Assembly (NCBI GenBank): GCA_016845145.1
Contig: JAERTE010000117.1
Coordinates: 1 to 64,000 of the forward strand
Direction of reading: 5' to 3'
DNA length: 64,000 nt
DNA from: Rhodospirillaceae bacterium
GTDB lineage: Bacteria; Pseudomonadota; Alphaproteobacteria; Rhodospirillales; Casp-alpha2
Every line of letters begins with the position of its first letter. Position 1 is the stretch's first letter. The notes under the pieces were generated by a model. It worked only from the letters and a program-made list of their open reading frames with translations, did no database searches and was not told where the DNA came from. The translations under genes and the position numbers were made by a program. Below, one piece after another: positions 42,594 to 51,217 of the stretch.

Positions 42594-45029
42594 ATGAAAA
42601 CCCAAGCGCGCGTGGTGGTCATCGGTGGCGGCGTGGTCGGCGTAGCGACCTTGTACCACTTGGCCAAAAAAGGCTGGACCGACTGTGTCCTGATTGAACG
42701 CAAGGAACTGACATCGGGCTCCACCTGGCACGCGGCAGGCTTGTTGCCGTTGTTCAACATGAGCTACAGCGTCGGCCAGTTGCACCGTTATTCGGTCGAA
42801 CTCTACGAGTCCCTTGAGCAAGAAACCGGCAAGGATGTCGGTCTCAGGCAGGTCGGCAATATCCGCCTCGCCATGAACGCAGATCGCATGGACGAATACC
42901 ATCAGTACGCCGGTGTCGCCGCAACCCTAGGCGTCGAGGTGAATTTCCTCACGCCGGATGAAATCAAGGCGCTTTGGCCGCTTTGCAATACCGAGGGCCT
43001 GGTCGGCGGCATCGTGCATCCGCGCGACGGCTACATCCAGCCCGCCGACCTCACCCAAGCCATGGCCGCGGGCGCACGCAGCATGGGTGCCGAAATCAAC
43101 CGCTACACCACAGTCACCGGCATCAGCCGCACGGAGAGCGGCGAGTGGAAGGTCGCAACCGATAAGGGCGATATCACTTGCGAACACGTGGTCTCCGCCA
43201 CCGGTAACTTTGCCCGCCAAACCGGCCGGATGGTCGGCCTCGATATCCCCGTGATCCCTGTCCAGCACCAGTTCATCGTCACCGAGCCACACCCCGACAT
43301 CCTGGCCCGCCATGAGCAGGGCTTGCCGGAAATGGGGGTTTTGCGCGAGTCCGACGGGTCATGGTATCTGCGTGAAGAAGCCGGCGGCTTGATCCTCGGG
43401 CCCTATGAACATGGCGCACCGGCATGCTACGTCGATGGCCCGTCGGCTGAGAGCGAGTACGAATTGTTCCAAGAAGACCTGGAGCGCCTGGAGCCGCACA
43501 TCGAAGCCGCCATCAACCGCGTCCCGGCGTTCGGAGAAGTCGGCGTGAAAGAAGTCTACAATGGCGCCATCTGCTATACCCCGGATGGCAGCCCGATTGT
43601 CGGCCCAGCGTGGGATCTCCCCAATTTCTGGATCAATGAAGGTCACAGCTTCGGCATCACGGCTGCCGGCGGTGCGGGTTGGCAGCTGGCGGAATGGATG
43701 GTCGAAGGGGCGCCCAGCGTCGATATGCTGGGTGTCGATCCGCGCCGCTTTGGCGATTATTGTTCCAAGAGTTACCTGATCGAGAAAAACGAGGAAGCCT
43801 ACCGCAACGTCTTCACCATCCACTACCCAGACGAAGAACGCGAAGCCGCGCGACCGTTCCGTACCGCGCCTTGCTACGACAGGCTGAAAAACCTGGGCGC
43901 CGTATTCGGGCAAAAATTCGGTTGGGAGCGCGCCAACTGGTTCGCGCCCGAAGGCATGGCCCAGGAAGACGATTGGTCGTTCCGCCGCTCCAAGTGGTTT
44001 GAACCCGTCGGCGAAGAGTGCCGCAACGTGGCCGAGAACGTCGGCCTATTGGATATGACGGCATTCGCCAAGTGCCGCATTTCCGGTCCCGGCGCCGAAG
44101 CCTGGCTCGACAATCTGGTTGCCAATCGCCTGCCCAAGGCCGTGGGACGGGTCGGGTTGTGCCATGCACTCAATATTCATGGCGGTGTGCGTTCCGAGTT
44201 CACGATTTTGCGCAACCCCGACAACTCGTTTTATTTGGTTTCGGCGGGCGCACTGGAACGCTTTGATCACGACTATCTGAAAAAGCAGTTGCCCGACGAT
44301 GGTTCCGTCCGGTTCGATCGGCTCACCAACCAGATCGGCGTGCTTGTCGTTGCCGGGCCGAAAGCGCGCACTTTGATGCAGCGCGTCTCCGATGCCGAAT
44401 TCTCAAACGCCGCTTTCCCGTGGTTGTCCACACAGCGCATCGATATCGGCATGGCCGAAAGCATCGTCGCGCGCATGAACTTCGTGGGCGAGCTGGGATG
44501 GGAGATCCACCACCCCATGGAGATGCAAAACCACGTGTTCGACCGCTTGATGGACGCCGGCGAAGACTTGGGGATCAAGCCTTTCGGCATCCGCGCCATG
44601 GACAGCCTGCGCCTGGAGAAGTCCTACCGCTTGGTCGGCACCGAACTTTCCATCGAATACGCGGCTTTCGAATCGGGCCTGCACAGGTTCGTCCATCCCA
44701 ACAAAGGTGATTTCATCGGCCGCGATGCCCTGGTCGCCTGGCAACAAAAGGGCTTCAAGAACTCCTTCGTCACCCTGGAAGTGCACGACGTCACCGACGC
44801 CGATGCGCTCGGCAACAACGCGATCTTCTCAGGCGCGGAGAACGTCGGCCGTGCAACGGGCGGCGGCTATGGTTTCCGTATCGGTAAATCCATCGCGCTC
44901 GGCATGGTGCGGCCCGACCTCTCTGAAACCGGCACCGAATTGGAAATGGATATCCTCGGCACCCGGCACAAAGTGACGGTGATTGAAGAAAGCCCCTACG
45001 ACCCGCAGAACGAAAAGTTGCGGGCATAA
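42594..45029 (+). CDS. FAD-dependent dimethylglycine/sarcosine dehydrogenase-like protein with GcvT domain
   Basis: An 811-residue fusion. The N-terminal FAD-binding oxidoreductase (about 1-370) has the dinucleotide motif VVVIGGGVVGVATLYHLAKKG and STWHAAGLLPLF, where a His near the HAAG turn carries covalent FAD in DMGDH. A FAO_M linker (about 370-425) and the GcvT tetrahydrofolate domain with C-terminal barrel (about 430-805) follow. It oxidises an N-methyl group and passes the formaldehyde unit to tetrahydrofolate. GAGAGGAAAG precedes the ATG. It is divergent from the MttB-like gene, fitting stepwise demethylation of a betaine. Confidence 0.92.
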   Translation: MKTQARVVVIGGGVVGVATLYHLAKKGWTDCVLIERKELTSGSTWHAAGLLPLFNMSYSVGQLHRYSVELYESLEQETGKDVGLRQVGNIRLAMNADRMDEYHQYAGVAATLGVEVNFLTPDEIKALWPLCNTEGLVGGIVHPRDGYIQPADLTQAMAAGARSMGAEINRYTTVTGISRTESGEWKVATDKGDITCEHVVSATGNFARQTGRMVGLDIPVIPVQHQFIVTEPHPDILARHEQGLPEMGVLRESDGSWYLREEAGGLILGPYEHGAPACYVDGPSAESEYELFQEDLERLEPHIEAAINRVPAFGEVGVKEVYNGAICYTPDGSPIVGPAWDLPNFWINEGHSFGITAAGGAGWQLAEWMVEGAPSVDMLGVDPRRFGDYCSKSYLIEKNEEAYRNVFTIHYPDEEREAARPFRTAPCYDRLKNLGAVFGQKFGWERANWFAPEGMAQEDDWSFRRSKWFEPVGEECRNVAENVGLLDMTAFAKCRISGPGAEAWLDNLVANRLPKAVGRVGLCHALNIHGGVRSEFTILRNPDNSFYLVSAGALERFDHDYLKKQLPDDGSVRFDRLTNQIGVLVVAGPKARTLMQRVSDAEFSNAAFPWLSTQRIDIGMAESIVARMNFVGELGWEIHHPMEMQNHVFDRLMDAGEDLGIKPFGIRAMDSLRLEKSYRLVGTELSIEYAAFESGLHRFVHPNKGDFIGRDALVAWQQKGFKNSFVTLEVHDVTDADALGNNAIFSGAENVGRATGGGYGFRIGKSIALGMVRPDLSETGTELEMDILGTRHKVTVIEESPYDPQNEKLRA

Positions 45030-45101
45030 ATGTAGATTTTTTCTCGGAAAAATCTGCTACACTTCGGGCTCAGTGTACATCAACAGCCGATCGAGGTGAG
45101 C

Positions 45102-45452
45102 ATGCCGAGTATTGACGACGACAGTGACCGTAGAATTCACGAACGGGTCGATTTACAGCGGATGATGTTTCTGCGGGTCGGTGAAGCGACGTTCATGGGC
45201 TTGCTACAGGACGTCTCCCATAGCGGCGCCAAGTTTGTGTTTGACGAAACCGGCGCAGCGGACGGACAGGTATCGGCCGGCGATGGCGGCATGATCGTGG
45301 TTGACGGCATCGGCGAGGTGCCGGGCACGGTTGCGCGCTTCGACAAGGAAGCCGCAGTTTTCACCTTCTCGATTTCGGAACGCGACCAGGAAGAAGTGGT
45401 TGCCAATATCATGATCGCCCAGAACGAAATGGACATGCGACCGGAAAGCTAG
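45102..45452 (+). CDS. PilZ domain protein
   Basis: A 116-residue protein with the c-di-GMP-binding pattern RRIHERVDLQ (RxxxR type) and DVSHSGAKFVF (D/NxSxxG). The ATG at 45102 has GAGGTG just upstream; a GTG two codons earlier is possible. It stands alone downstream of the DMGDH-like gene. It may respond to the GGDEF-EAL enzyme encoded at 27.6-29.8 kb, but nothing in the sequence links them directly. Confidence 0.85.
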   Translation: MPSIDDDSDRRIHERVDLQRMMFLRVGEATFMGLLQDVSHSGAKFVFDETGAADGQVSAGDGGMIVVDGIGEVPGTVARFDKEAAVFTFSISERDQEEVVANIMIAQNEMDMRPES

Positions 45453-45459
45453 AGTCACT

Positions 45460-45474
45460 AGCCCCGTTTGGGCT
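45460..45474 (+). terminator. Short hairpin after the PilZ gene
   Basis: AGCCC (45460-45464) and GGGCT (45470-45474) with a CGTTT loop, followed by CTTTGTT. The stem is short and the T-run weak, so this is only a possible rho-independent terminator. Confidence 0.35.
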
Positions 45475-45479
45475 CTTTG

Positions 45480-45626
45480 TTGGATGCCCCCAAGATTGAC
45501 CGCGTCGACGGTTCGGCCAAATTGCAGGTCACGACCTCATAAAACGGCTTCCCGTTCACCATCGTGCTGTTGGCTATGTGCGTCAGCCTCTACATGGGAC
45601 TCCGCCAAACCACCAAGGAAGGCTGA
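45480..45626 (+). pseudogene. C-terminal remnant of a BCCT-family betaine/choline/carnitine transporter
   Basis: Read in one frame, the stretch gives LDAPKIDRVDGSAKLQ, then VTTS, an in-frame TAA (45540-45542), and NGFPFTIVLLAMCVSLYMGL followed by RQTTKEG and a stop. This matches the end of BCCT transporters, where a GLPF-type turn leads into the last membrane helix and a LYxGLR tail. No upstream coding part remains: the PilZ gene ends 27 bp before. It is a decayed transporter fragment within the methylated-amine locus. Confidence 0.65.
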
Positions 45627-45652
45627 TCGGCGTTTCCATTGTATGTAGTTAG

Positions 45653-45684
45653 GTGAAGCCGCCGGCTCAATCCGGCGGCTTCAC
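45653..45684 (+). terminator. Strong hairpin downstream of the BCCT remnant
   Basis: GTGAAGCCGCCGG (45653-45665) and its exact reverse complement (45672-45684) form a 13-bp stem with a 6-base loop. The following bases are TGATATTTGAG, so the T-run is poor, and the hairpin would work on either strand. It probably served as the terminator of the former transporter gene. Confidence 0.6.
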
Positions 45685-45712
45685 TGATATTTGAGCACTA
45701 AAAACGACACCG

Positions 45713-45749
45713 TGTCGCAATTGGAGAAGTTGATGTCCGCAATTGGACA
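45713..45749 (+). promoter_or_regulatory. Two direct repeats, probable GlxA/AraC-type activator site
   Basis: TGTCGCAATTGGAGAA (45713-45728) and TGTCCGCAATTGGACA (45734-45749) start 21 bp apart, two helical turns, as expected for an AraC-type dimer. The first copy fits the TGTCGC-N8-AA half-site pattern known for Pseudomonas ArgR, a GlxA-type regulator, from memory. It lies 105-142 bp upstream of the corrinoid gene. The regulator at 47.9-48.9 kb is the natural candidate. Confidence 0.5.
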
Positions 45750-45772
45750 GATCATTCAGCTTGGGAAAATTA

Positions 45773-45853
45773 ATGCTGGAGTCTGATCAATACGGTCACA
45801 CAGGCCATCATACGGGCCACCACACGGGCTATGTGTCCGTTTTAAGGGGTTAA
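45773..45853 (+). CDS. Possible 26-residue His-Thr-Gly repeat leader peptide
   Basis: An ATG at 45773 opens a 26-codon frame whose middle reads GHTGHHTGHHTG and whose TAA ends one base before the corrinoid gene's ATG. The last codons overlap that gene's ribosome site (AAGGGG). The DNA shows three imperfect 12-bp repeats of the type CACACGGGC. If the promoter lies just upstream, the ATG may be close to the transcript start, so translation is uncertain. It could be a metal- or His-responsive leader or merely repeat DNA. Confidence 0.35.
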   Translation: MLESDQYGHTGHHTGHHTGYVSVLRG

Positions 45854-45854
45854 C

Positions 45855-46580
45855 ATGAGCGAGCAAGATCAGGTTTCCGACGACGTTGTTCTCAGCGAAC
45901 TATCCGACGACGACCTCGTCATCCAGATGCACGACGATCTCTATGACGGTCTTGCCGATGAGATTGTCGAAGGCACAAACATTCTGCTTGGCCGTGGCTG
46001 GGCGCCATACGACGTGTTGACCAAGGCGTTGGTGGAAGGGATGCGGATTGTCGGGGTCGATTTCCGCGACGGCATCTTGTTTGTCCCCGAAGTTTTGCTC
46101 GCCGCCAATTCCATGAAAGCTGGTATGGCGATCTTGCGTCCGCTGTTGGCCGAAACCGGCGCACCCAGGGTTGGCACGGTGATTTTGGGCACCGTGAAAG
46201 GCGACATCCACGACATTGGCAAAAACCTCGTCGGCATGATGCTGGAAGGCGCAGGGTTCGATGTGGTCGACATCGGCGTCAACACAGACGTCGATACCTA
46301 TATTGCCGCCCTTGAAGAACACAATGCCGATATCCTGGGCATGTCGGCATTGCTGACCACCACCATGGGCTACATGAAAGTGGTCATCGATACTCTGGAG
46401 GAGCGCGGTTTGCGCAGTGAATACGGCGTTATTGTCGGCGGCGCGCCGCTGAACGAGAACTTCGCCGACGAGATCGGCGCCGATGCTTATTGCCGCGACG
46501 CCACGGTGGCCGTTGAAACCGCCGTCGACTTCATGAAAACCCGTCAAGGATCTGCCGCCGCGCAGATGGCCGGCAGCTAG
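45855..46580 (+). CDS. Corrinoid methyl-carrier protein (MtbC/MttC-like)
   Basis: A 241-residue protein with the two-domain plan of methyltransferase-cognate corrinoid proteins: a helical B12-binding_2 domain (about 15-100) and a Rossmann-like B12-binding domain with the lower-ligand His119 in GDIHDIGKNLVG, followed by SALLTTTMGYMK and VIVGGAPLN. AAGGGG precedes the ATG. It should accept the methyl group from the MttB-like enzyme encoded at 41-42.4 kb. No RamA-type reactivase and no methyl-tetrahydrofolate transferase gene stands beside it. The last 20 residues look disordered. Confidence 0.92.
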   Translation: MSEQDQVSDDVVLSELSDDDLVIQMHDDLYDGLADEIVEGTNILLGRGWAPYDVLTKALVEGMRIVGVDFRDGILFVPEVLLAANSMKAGMAILRPLLAETGAPRVGTVILGTVKGDIHDIGKNLVGMMLEGAGFDVVDIGVNTDVDTYIAALEEHNADILGMSALLTTTMGYMKVVIDTLEERGLRSEYGVIVGGAPLNENFADEIGADAYCRDATVAVETAVDFMKTRQGSAAAQMAGS

Positions 46581-46641
46581 CTTCAACGGCTGGGTATTCC
46601 AATAACTGGCCACGGCGGAACTGTCGTGGCATGGTGCCCCC

Positions 46642-47961
46642 ATGCCTACCAACTGGAACCGCCGCACCTGGCGTATCGCCTGGCCGATTATGCTGTCCAA
46701 TGTGTCGGTGCCGTTGCTCGGCGCTGTCGACATGGCCGTGGTCGGCCGCCTGCCCGGTCCGCAATATCTGGGCGCGGTGGCGGTAGGCGCGCTGGTATTC
46801 ACGGTTATTTATCATGGTTTCATCTTTCTGCGCATGGGAACAACCGGCCTGACGGCACAAGCCTTGGGCGCGGGCAAAGCCGATGAAGTGCGCGCCTGGC
46901 TCGCGCGGTCGGGATTGCTTGCCGGCGCCATCGGTGGGTTATTGATCTTATTACAGGTGCCGATTACCTGGTTCGGTCTGCAAATGATTGGGCCCGAGCC
47001 CGAGATCGCGGCCCTAGCGGCGGAATACATCTCCATCCGTATTTGGGGAGCACCGGCCGCGCTGTTTAACTTCGCCCTGCTTGGGTGGTTCTTCGGCATC
47101 CAGAACGCGCGGGCGGCATTGATCACGCAATTGTTTATGAACGGCCTCAACATTACGCTCGATCTGTGGTTTGTTGCCGGGCTGGGTTGGGGTGTCGAGG
47201 GCGTTGCATGGGCGACCCTGATTTCCGAAGTGTCCGCCATATTCGTCGGCCTTGCCTTGGCTTGGACAAACGTGCGGCGGATCGGTGGGCACTGGGTGCG
47301 GGATCGAATACTGGACCCAGAGCGCATGCGCCGCATGTTGCGTGTGAACGGGGATATTTTTGTCCGCTCGATTTTCCTGCAGCTAAGCTTCGCGGCGATC
47401 ACCGCCATCGGCGCGCGCATGGGTGCGACAACCTTGGCTGCCAACGCTATTTTGTTCAACCTTTTGGTCTTTACCGCCTATGTTCTGGATGGCTATTCCC
47501 ACGCTGCGGAGGCCTTGGTCGGCGAAGCGGTTGGTAAACGCGATCCCGCGTCGTTCCGCCAAGCGGTTTTTGCCGCCGGTCGTGGTGCATTTATCGGAGG
47601 TGTCGCATTCACCGTCTTCTATTGGATTGCGGGACCCTATATCATCGACATCATGACCACGGTCACGGATGTCCGCGGCGAAGCGCGGGAGTACCTGATC
47701 TGGACCATTGTCATGCCGGTGATTTCAGTATGGAGTTTTCTGTACGACGGCGTCTTCATCGGCAGCACCTGGACCCGCGAGATGCGCAACGGCATGATCG
47801 CGTCATCCTTGATTTACGCGGTCACGTTGGCCGGCTTCGTCCCGCTTTGGGGTAATCACGGTTTGTGGATGTCGGTTGCCGTGTTCATGGTGGCGCGCGC
47901 GCTCACCCTAGCGCTGCGGTATCCGCGTCTTGCTCCAACGGTGGGGGCGAAACATTCGTGA
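46642..47961 (+). CDS. MATE-family efflux transporter (DinF-like)
   Basis: An inner-membrane protein of 439 residues with about twelve hydrophobic segments in two halves. The opening RIAWPIMLSNVSVPLLGAVDMAVVGRL is typical of DinF-type MATE proteins, which export cationic drugs or metabolites with Na+ or H+. Its last 59 bp overlap the end of the convergent GlxA-type regulator. No clear ribosome site precedes the ATG. It may export a by-product of the amine pathway, but chromosomal neighbours alone support that. Confidence 0.9.
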   Translation: MPTNWNRRTWRIAWPIMLSNVSVPLLGAVDMAVVGRLPGPQYLGAVAVGALVFTVIYHGFIFLRMGTTGLTAQALGAGKADEVRAWLARSGLLAGAIGGLLILLQVPITWFGLQMIGPEPEIAALAAEYISIRIWGAPAALFNFALLGWFFGIQNARAALITQLFMNGLNITLDLWFVAGLGWGVEGVAWATLISEVSAIFVGLALAWTNVRRIGGHWVRDRILDPERMRRMLRVNGDIFVRSIFLQLSFAAITAIGARMGATTLAANAILFNLLVFTAYVLDGYSHAAEALVGEAVGKRDPASFRQAVFAAGRGAFIGGVAFTVFYWIAGPYIIDIMTTVTDVRGEAREYLIWTIVMPVISVWSFLYDGVFIGSTWTREMRNGMIASSLIYAVTLAGFVPLWGNHGLWMSVAVFMVARALTLALRYPRLAPTVGAKHS

Positions 47962-48919
47962 ATTTGCGCCGTCTCTCGGCGCTTGGCGGCGAGCCGAATT
48001 GTTCGCGGTAGCATTTGGAGAAATGCGACGCCGAGATAAAGCCGGTCGCCAACGCCACGTCGAAAATCGCCATGGATGTTTGGCGCAATAGAAACCGGGC
48101 CCGATCGAGCCGCATGCGCAAGTAATACCGCGTCGGCGGTACACCCAGATAAGTCTGAAACAGCCGCTCCAACTGGCGTGTCGACAAACCGACGTCGCCC
48201 GCCATCTCCGAGCAGCTCATGGGGTTTTCTATGTTTTCTTCCATGGCGCCCACAACCGCCAGCAACTTCGGGTGCGAGATGCCCGAACGCGAGCGCAAAT
48301 CCATGCGCTGTCCTTCATTCCCGTCACGGATGCGGTGATGGATCAATTCGTCCGATACGCCGGCTGCCACTTCGTGTCCGTGCTGATTGGCAATCAGATG
48401 CAGCATCATATCGAGCGCTGACGTACCGCCGGCGCAACTGTAGCGGTTGCGGTCCACGGCGTAGAGCTCGGTCGTCGCCTCGACATTGGGAAACGCCTCA
48501 ACAAACGCCGGCATGTTCTCCCAATGGATGGTGCAGCGGTAGCCGTCCAGCAGCCCGGCACTGGCCAGCACATACGTCCCTGTACAAAGCGCCCCCAATG
48601 TTGCCCCATGCGCGACGCGGCGGCGCAACCCGGCGAGGACAGTACGATCGTCGAAATGATTGATGTCGCGACCACCGCATACGAACACGGCGTCCAACGG
48701 CCCTTCATCGGCCAACTTCGTAGCCGTACCCACTTCCACCCCGTTCGAAGCGGCAACGGGGTTGCCGTCGACGGATATCAGGGGCCACGAATAGATTTCA
48801 CGGCTCACGACCCAATTTGCCAAGCGCAACGCCTCCACCGCCGATGAAAAGGCGATCATGGAGAAATTCGGCACCAGCAAAAAACCAATGCGGTATGGCG
48901 TCCCGCCGCCAGACGTCAT
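47903..48919 (-). CDS. GlxA-family transcriptional regulator (ThiJ/PfpI-like plus AraC helix-turn-helix)
   Basis: A 338-residue activator. The N-terminal DJ-1/PfpI-like domain (about 8-190) contains GALCTGTYVLASAGLLDGYRCTIHWE, and the C-terminal AraC-type domain (about 220-320) contains SCSEMAGDVGLSTRQLERLFQTYLG and FDVALATGFISASHFSKCYREQFG. Relatives such as GbdR, ArgR, CdhR and SouR sense betaine, arginine, carnitine or sarcosine. It is the last gene of the importer operon, 67 bp after the permease, and probably controls the amine genes on both sides. Confidence 0.92.
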   Translation of the reverse strand: MTSGGGTPYRIGFLLVPNFSMIAFSSAVEALRLANWVVSREIYSWPLISVDGNPVAASNGVEVGTATKLADEGPLDAVFVCGGRDINHFDDRTVLAGLRRRVAHGATLGALCTGTYVLASAGLLDGYRCTIHWENMPAFVEAFPNVEATTELYAVDRNRYSCAGGTSALDMMLHLIANQHGHEVAAGVSDELIHHRIRDGNEGQRMDLRSRSGISHPKLLAVVGAMEENIENPMSCSEMAGDVGLSTRQLERLFQTYLGVPPTRYYLRMRLDRARFLLRQTSMAIFDVALATGFISASHFSKCYREQFGSPPSAERRRKFTNVSPPPLEQDADTAALG

Positions 48920-48986
48920 GGCACGCTCCTATAAGAACGGAATCACATTACGCTGGTTTTGCGAAACTTGGGAAGTGAAAAAAATG

Positions 48987-49838
48987 TTACCCGGGAGACA
49001 GCCCTCTAAGCCTCTCTGAACGTCGGCGCAATAGCTCGATCGATGCCAGCAGCAAAACCGAGATAATGATCAGAATCGTCGCCACGGCCAGGATCGTTGG
49101 ACTGATCTGTTCGCGGATACCTGAGAACATGGCCCAGGGAATGGTTCGTTGATCGACCGACCCAACGAACAACACCACAACCACTTCGTCAAAGGACGTG
49201 ATAAAGGCGAACAACCCGCCTGAGATCACGCCCGGCAAAATCAAAGGCACAATGACTTTAAAGAAAGTTGTTGTCGGCGTTGCCCCCATGCTTTGCGCAG
49301 CCCTGATCAACGTGTTGTCAAAGCCGACCAATGTGGCCGTGACCGTGATCACCACGAACGGTGTCCCCAAAGCAGCATGGGCCAAGATCACTCCTAGATG
49401 GGTCGAGGCAAGCCCAATACGGGAATAAAAGAAATACATTCCGGCCGCGGAAATAATCAACGGCACAATCATCGGCGAGATCAGCAAGGCCATCAGGGGC
49501 GAACGAAACGGCATTTCAGGCCGACTCAGGCCAAGCGCTGCCAGCGTGCCCAGCGTGGTTGAGATCATCGTCGCAAAAACCGCGATGAAGAAGCTGTTGC
49601 GGACGGCTTGCCCCCAACTTTCGTCGGTCCAGAAATCCTCATACCAGCGCATGCTGTAGCCCGCCGGATCGAACGACATCATTTCCTGTGAAAACGTAAA
49701 ATACGGCTGGGCATTGAAGCTCAGGGGCAAAATGACAAAAATCGGGCCGATCAAGAATACGAAGATCGCGCCGCATATCACCCGGAAAGTATAGTACCAA
49801 GTGCGTTCAAGTGGGCTGGCATAGGCCGGTAAAGACAT
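48987..49838 (-). CDS. ABC transporter permease, PotC-like
   Basis: An inner-membrane permease of 283 residues and six predicted membrane segments, with the conserved loop RAAQSMGATPTTTFFKVIVPLILPGVISGG. It belongs to the spermidine/putrescine-type (PotC/YdcV) family and pairs with the PotB-like permease encoded 13 bp upstream. The substrate is probably a cationic amine or betaine. Confidence 0.9.
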   Translation of the reverse strand: MSLPAYASPLERTWYYTFRVICGAIFVFLIGPIFVILPLSFNAQPYFTFSQEMMSFDPAGYSMRWYEDFWTDESWGQAVRNSFFIAVFATMISTTLGTLAALGLSRPEMPFRSPLMALLISPMIVPLIISAAGMYFFYSRIGLASTHLGVILAHAALGTPFVVITVTATLVGFDNTLIRAAQSMGATPTTTFFKVIVPLILPGVISGGLFAFITSFDEVVVVLFVGSVDQRTIPWAMFSGIREQISPTILAVATILIIISVLLLASIELLRRRSERLRGLSPG

Positions 49839-49851
49839 GATGTGTGACTCC

Positions 49852-51120
49852 CTAACCCAGCTTCATATTGTTGATTCCGACGATTTTGTCGTAAAGCGAA
49901 TACATGAACAGCACTAACGCCAACAGCAACACACCAAGTGCCGCAGCAAGCCCCCAGTTCAATGTCGTACTGACGTGATCGGCGATGAAATTGGATATAA
50001 ACGTGCCGGACTGGCCGCCGACCAACGCCGGCGTGATGTAGTACCCGATGGCCAGGATAAACACCAATATACCTCCGGCGCCGATACCCGGAATGGTATT
50101 GGGCATATAGACCTTGAAAAAGGCCAATGCGGGGCTGGCGCCCATGGAGCGCGCAGCGCGCATATAAGATGGCGGAATGGTCTTCATCACGCTGTAAAGC
50201 GGCAAGATCATGAATGGCAGCAAGATATGTGTCATCGCAATGAAGGTACCGATCTTATTGTGAATCAACTGCACGCGCCCATCGTCGGATAACAAGCCGG
50301 CAACGACCATCAGATCATTCAACACACCCTGGGTCTGTAACAATGCAATCCATGATGTTGTACGCACCAATAGCGACGTCCAGAACGGCAACAACACCAA
50401 TATCATCAGCAAGCTGCTGGTTCGCATGGGTAATGTCGAAAGGAGATAGGCGATCGGATACCCCAAAAGCACACAAAGCACCGTGATTCCGATGCTCATC
50501 GATATGGTACGGATGAAAAGATTGACGTAAATTTGGCGTTCCTCGGGCTGGTTCGCCATTTCGCCTTTCTCGTTGTAGCGCATATCAACGGCAGCAAGGA
50601 AATAAGACGCTGTAAGCGGATCACTCTCACGCTTGATCAACGACCATGTGGTGAGATCGCCCCATCGTTTATCAATTTTGAGAAACTGACCGCGCATATC
50701 CTCACTCGTCATGCGTTTGGACCGGCGACCGCTTTTGCGAAACAGGCTCGACATGCCCGGTTTGTCATAGTTTAACCTACGGGCCAACCGGCCCAGAGTC
50801 TTGGCTTTGAACCCCGCCACCATATCCTTTTGCAATGCGACATAAACCGCTTCAGGCGGAAGTTCGCCGAGATCCGGATTCCATTGCCCAAGCTCGACCA
50901 CAGTGTTGGGGAGTACTTCTTCAACGATCGTGTTTTCGACACTGCGATAAAGCATGTCTATGATCGGGACGACAAAAAACAGGGCGATAAACGCCAATAA
51001 CGGCGCGACCAATATAAATGCGCGCATACGAGACCGTCGGAGCGCCCGCTGCAAGCTCACCTTCAGCGGTGTACCATCAACCGTGGTCAACAACTCGTTG
51101 GTACTCGACGTATCCGACAT
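49852..51120 (-). CDS. ABC transporter permease, PotB-like, with large periplasmic insert
   Basis: A 422-residue permease. After TM1 (about 33-53) a hydrophilic region of about 130 residues precedes the permease core with RAARSMGASPALAFFKVYMPNTIPGIGAGG. Usual PotB proteins are near 280-300 residues, so the insert is the notable part; this longer type is common among marine alphaproteobacterial importers as far as I recall. AAGGGA precedes the ATG. It lies 97 bp downstream of the binding-protein gene and 13 bp before the PotC-like permease. Confidence 0.9.
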   Translation of the reverse strand: MSDTSSTNELLTTVDGTPLKVSLQRALRRSRMRAFILVAPLLAFIALFFVVPIIDMLYRSVENTIVEEVLPNTVVELGQWNPDLGELPPEAVYVALQKDMVAGFKAKTLGRLARRLNYDKPGMSSLFRKSGRRSKRMTSEDMRGQFLKIDKRWGDLTTWSLIKRESDPLTASYFLAAVDMRYNEKGEMANQPEERQIYVNLFIRTISMSIGITVLCVLLGYPIAYLLSTLPMRTSSLLMILVLLPFWTSLLVRTTSWIALLQTQGVLNDLMVVAGLLSDDGRVQLIHNKIGTFIAMTHILLPFMILPLYSVMKTIPPSYMRAARSMGASPALAFFKVYMPNTIPGIGAGGILVFILAIGYYITPALVGGQSGTFISNFIADHVSTTLNWGLAAALGVLLLALVLFMYSLYDKIVGINNMKLG

Positions 51121-51217
51121 ATCCGTCCCTTAAGGTTGTAGCGCGCGCCGAAAAATCAAATTGATAAATCTATGGATCACCGGGGCGGGTCAAAGCCCCG
51201 CCCCGGATACCATTAAA

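Noticed and set aside
42300-42760. Longer N-terminus for the MttB-family gene, up to 639 residues.
   Set aside because: The extension runs through the divergent promoter and into the DMGDH-like gene, has no family similarity, and the ATG at 42385 has a good ribosome site.
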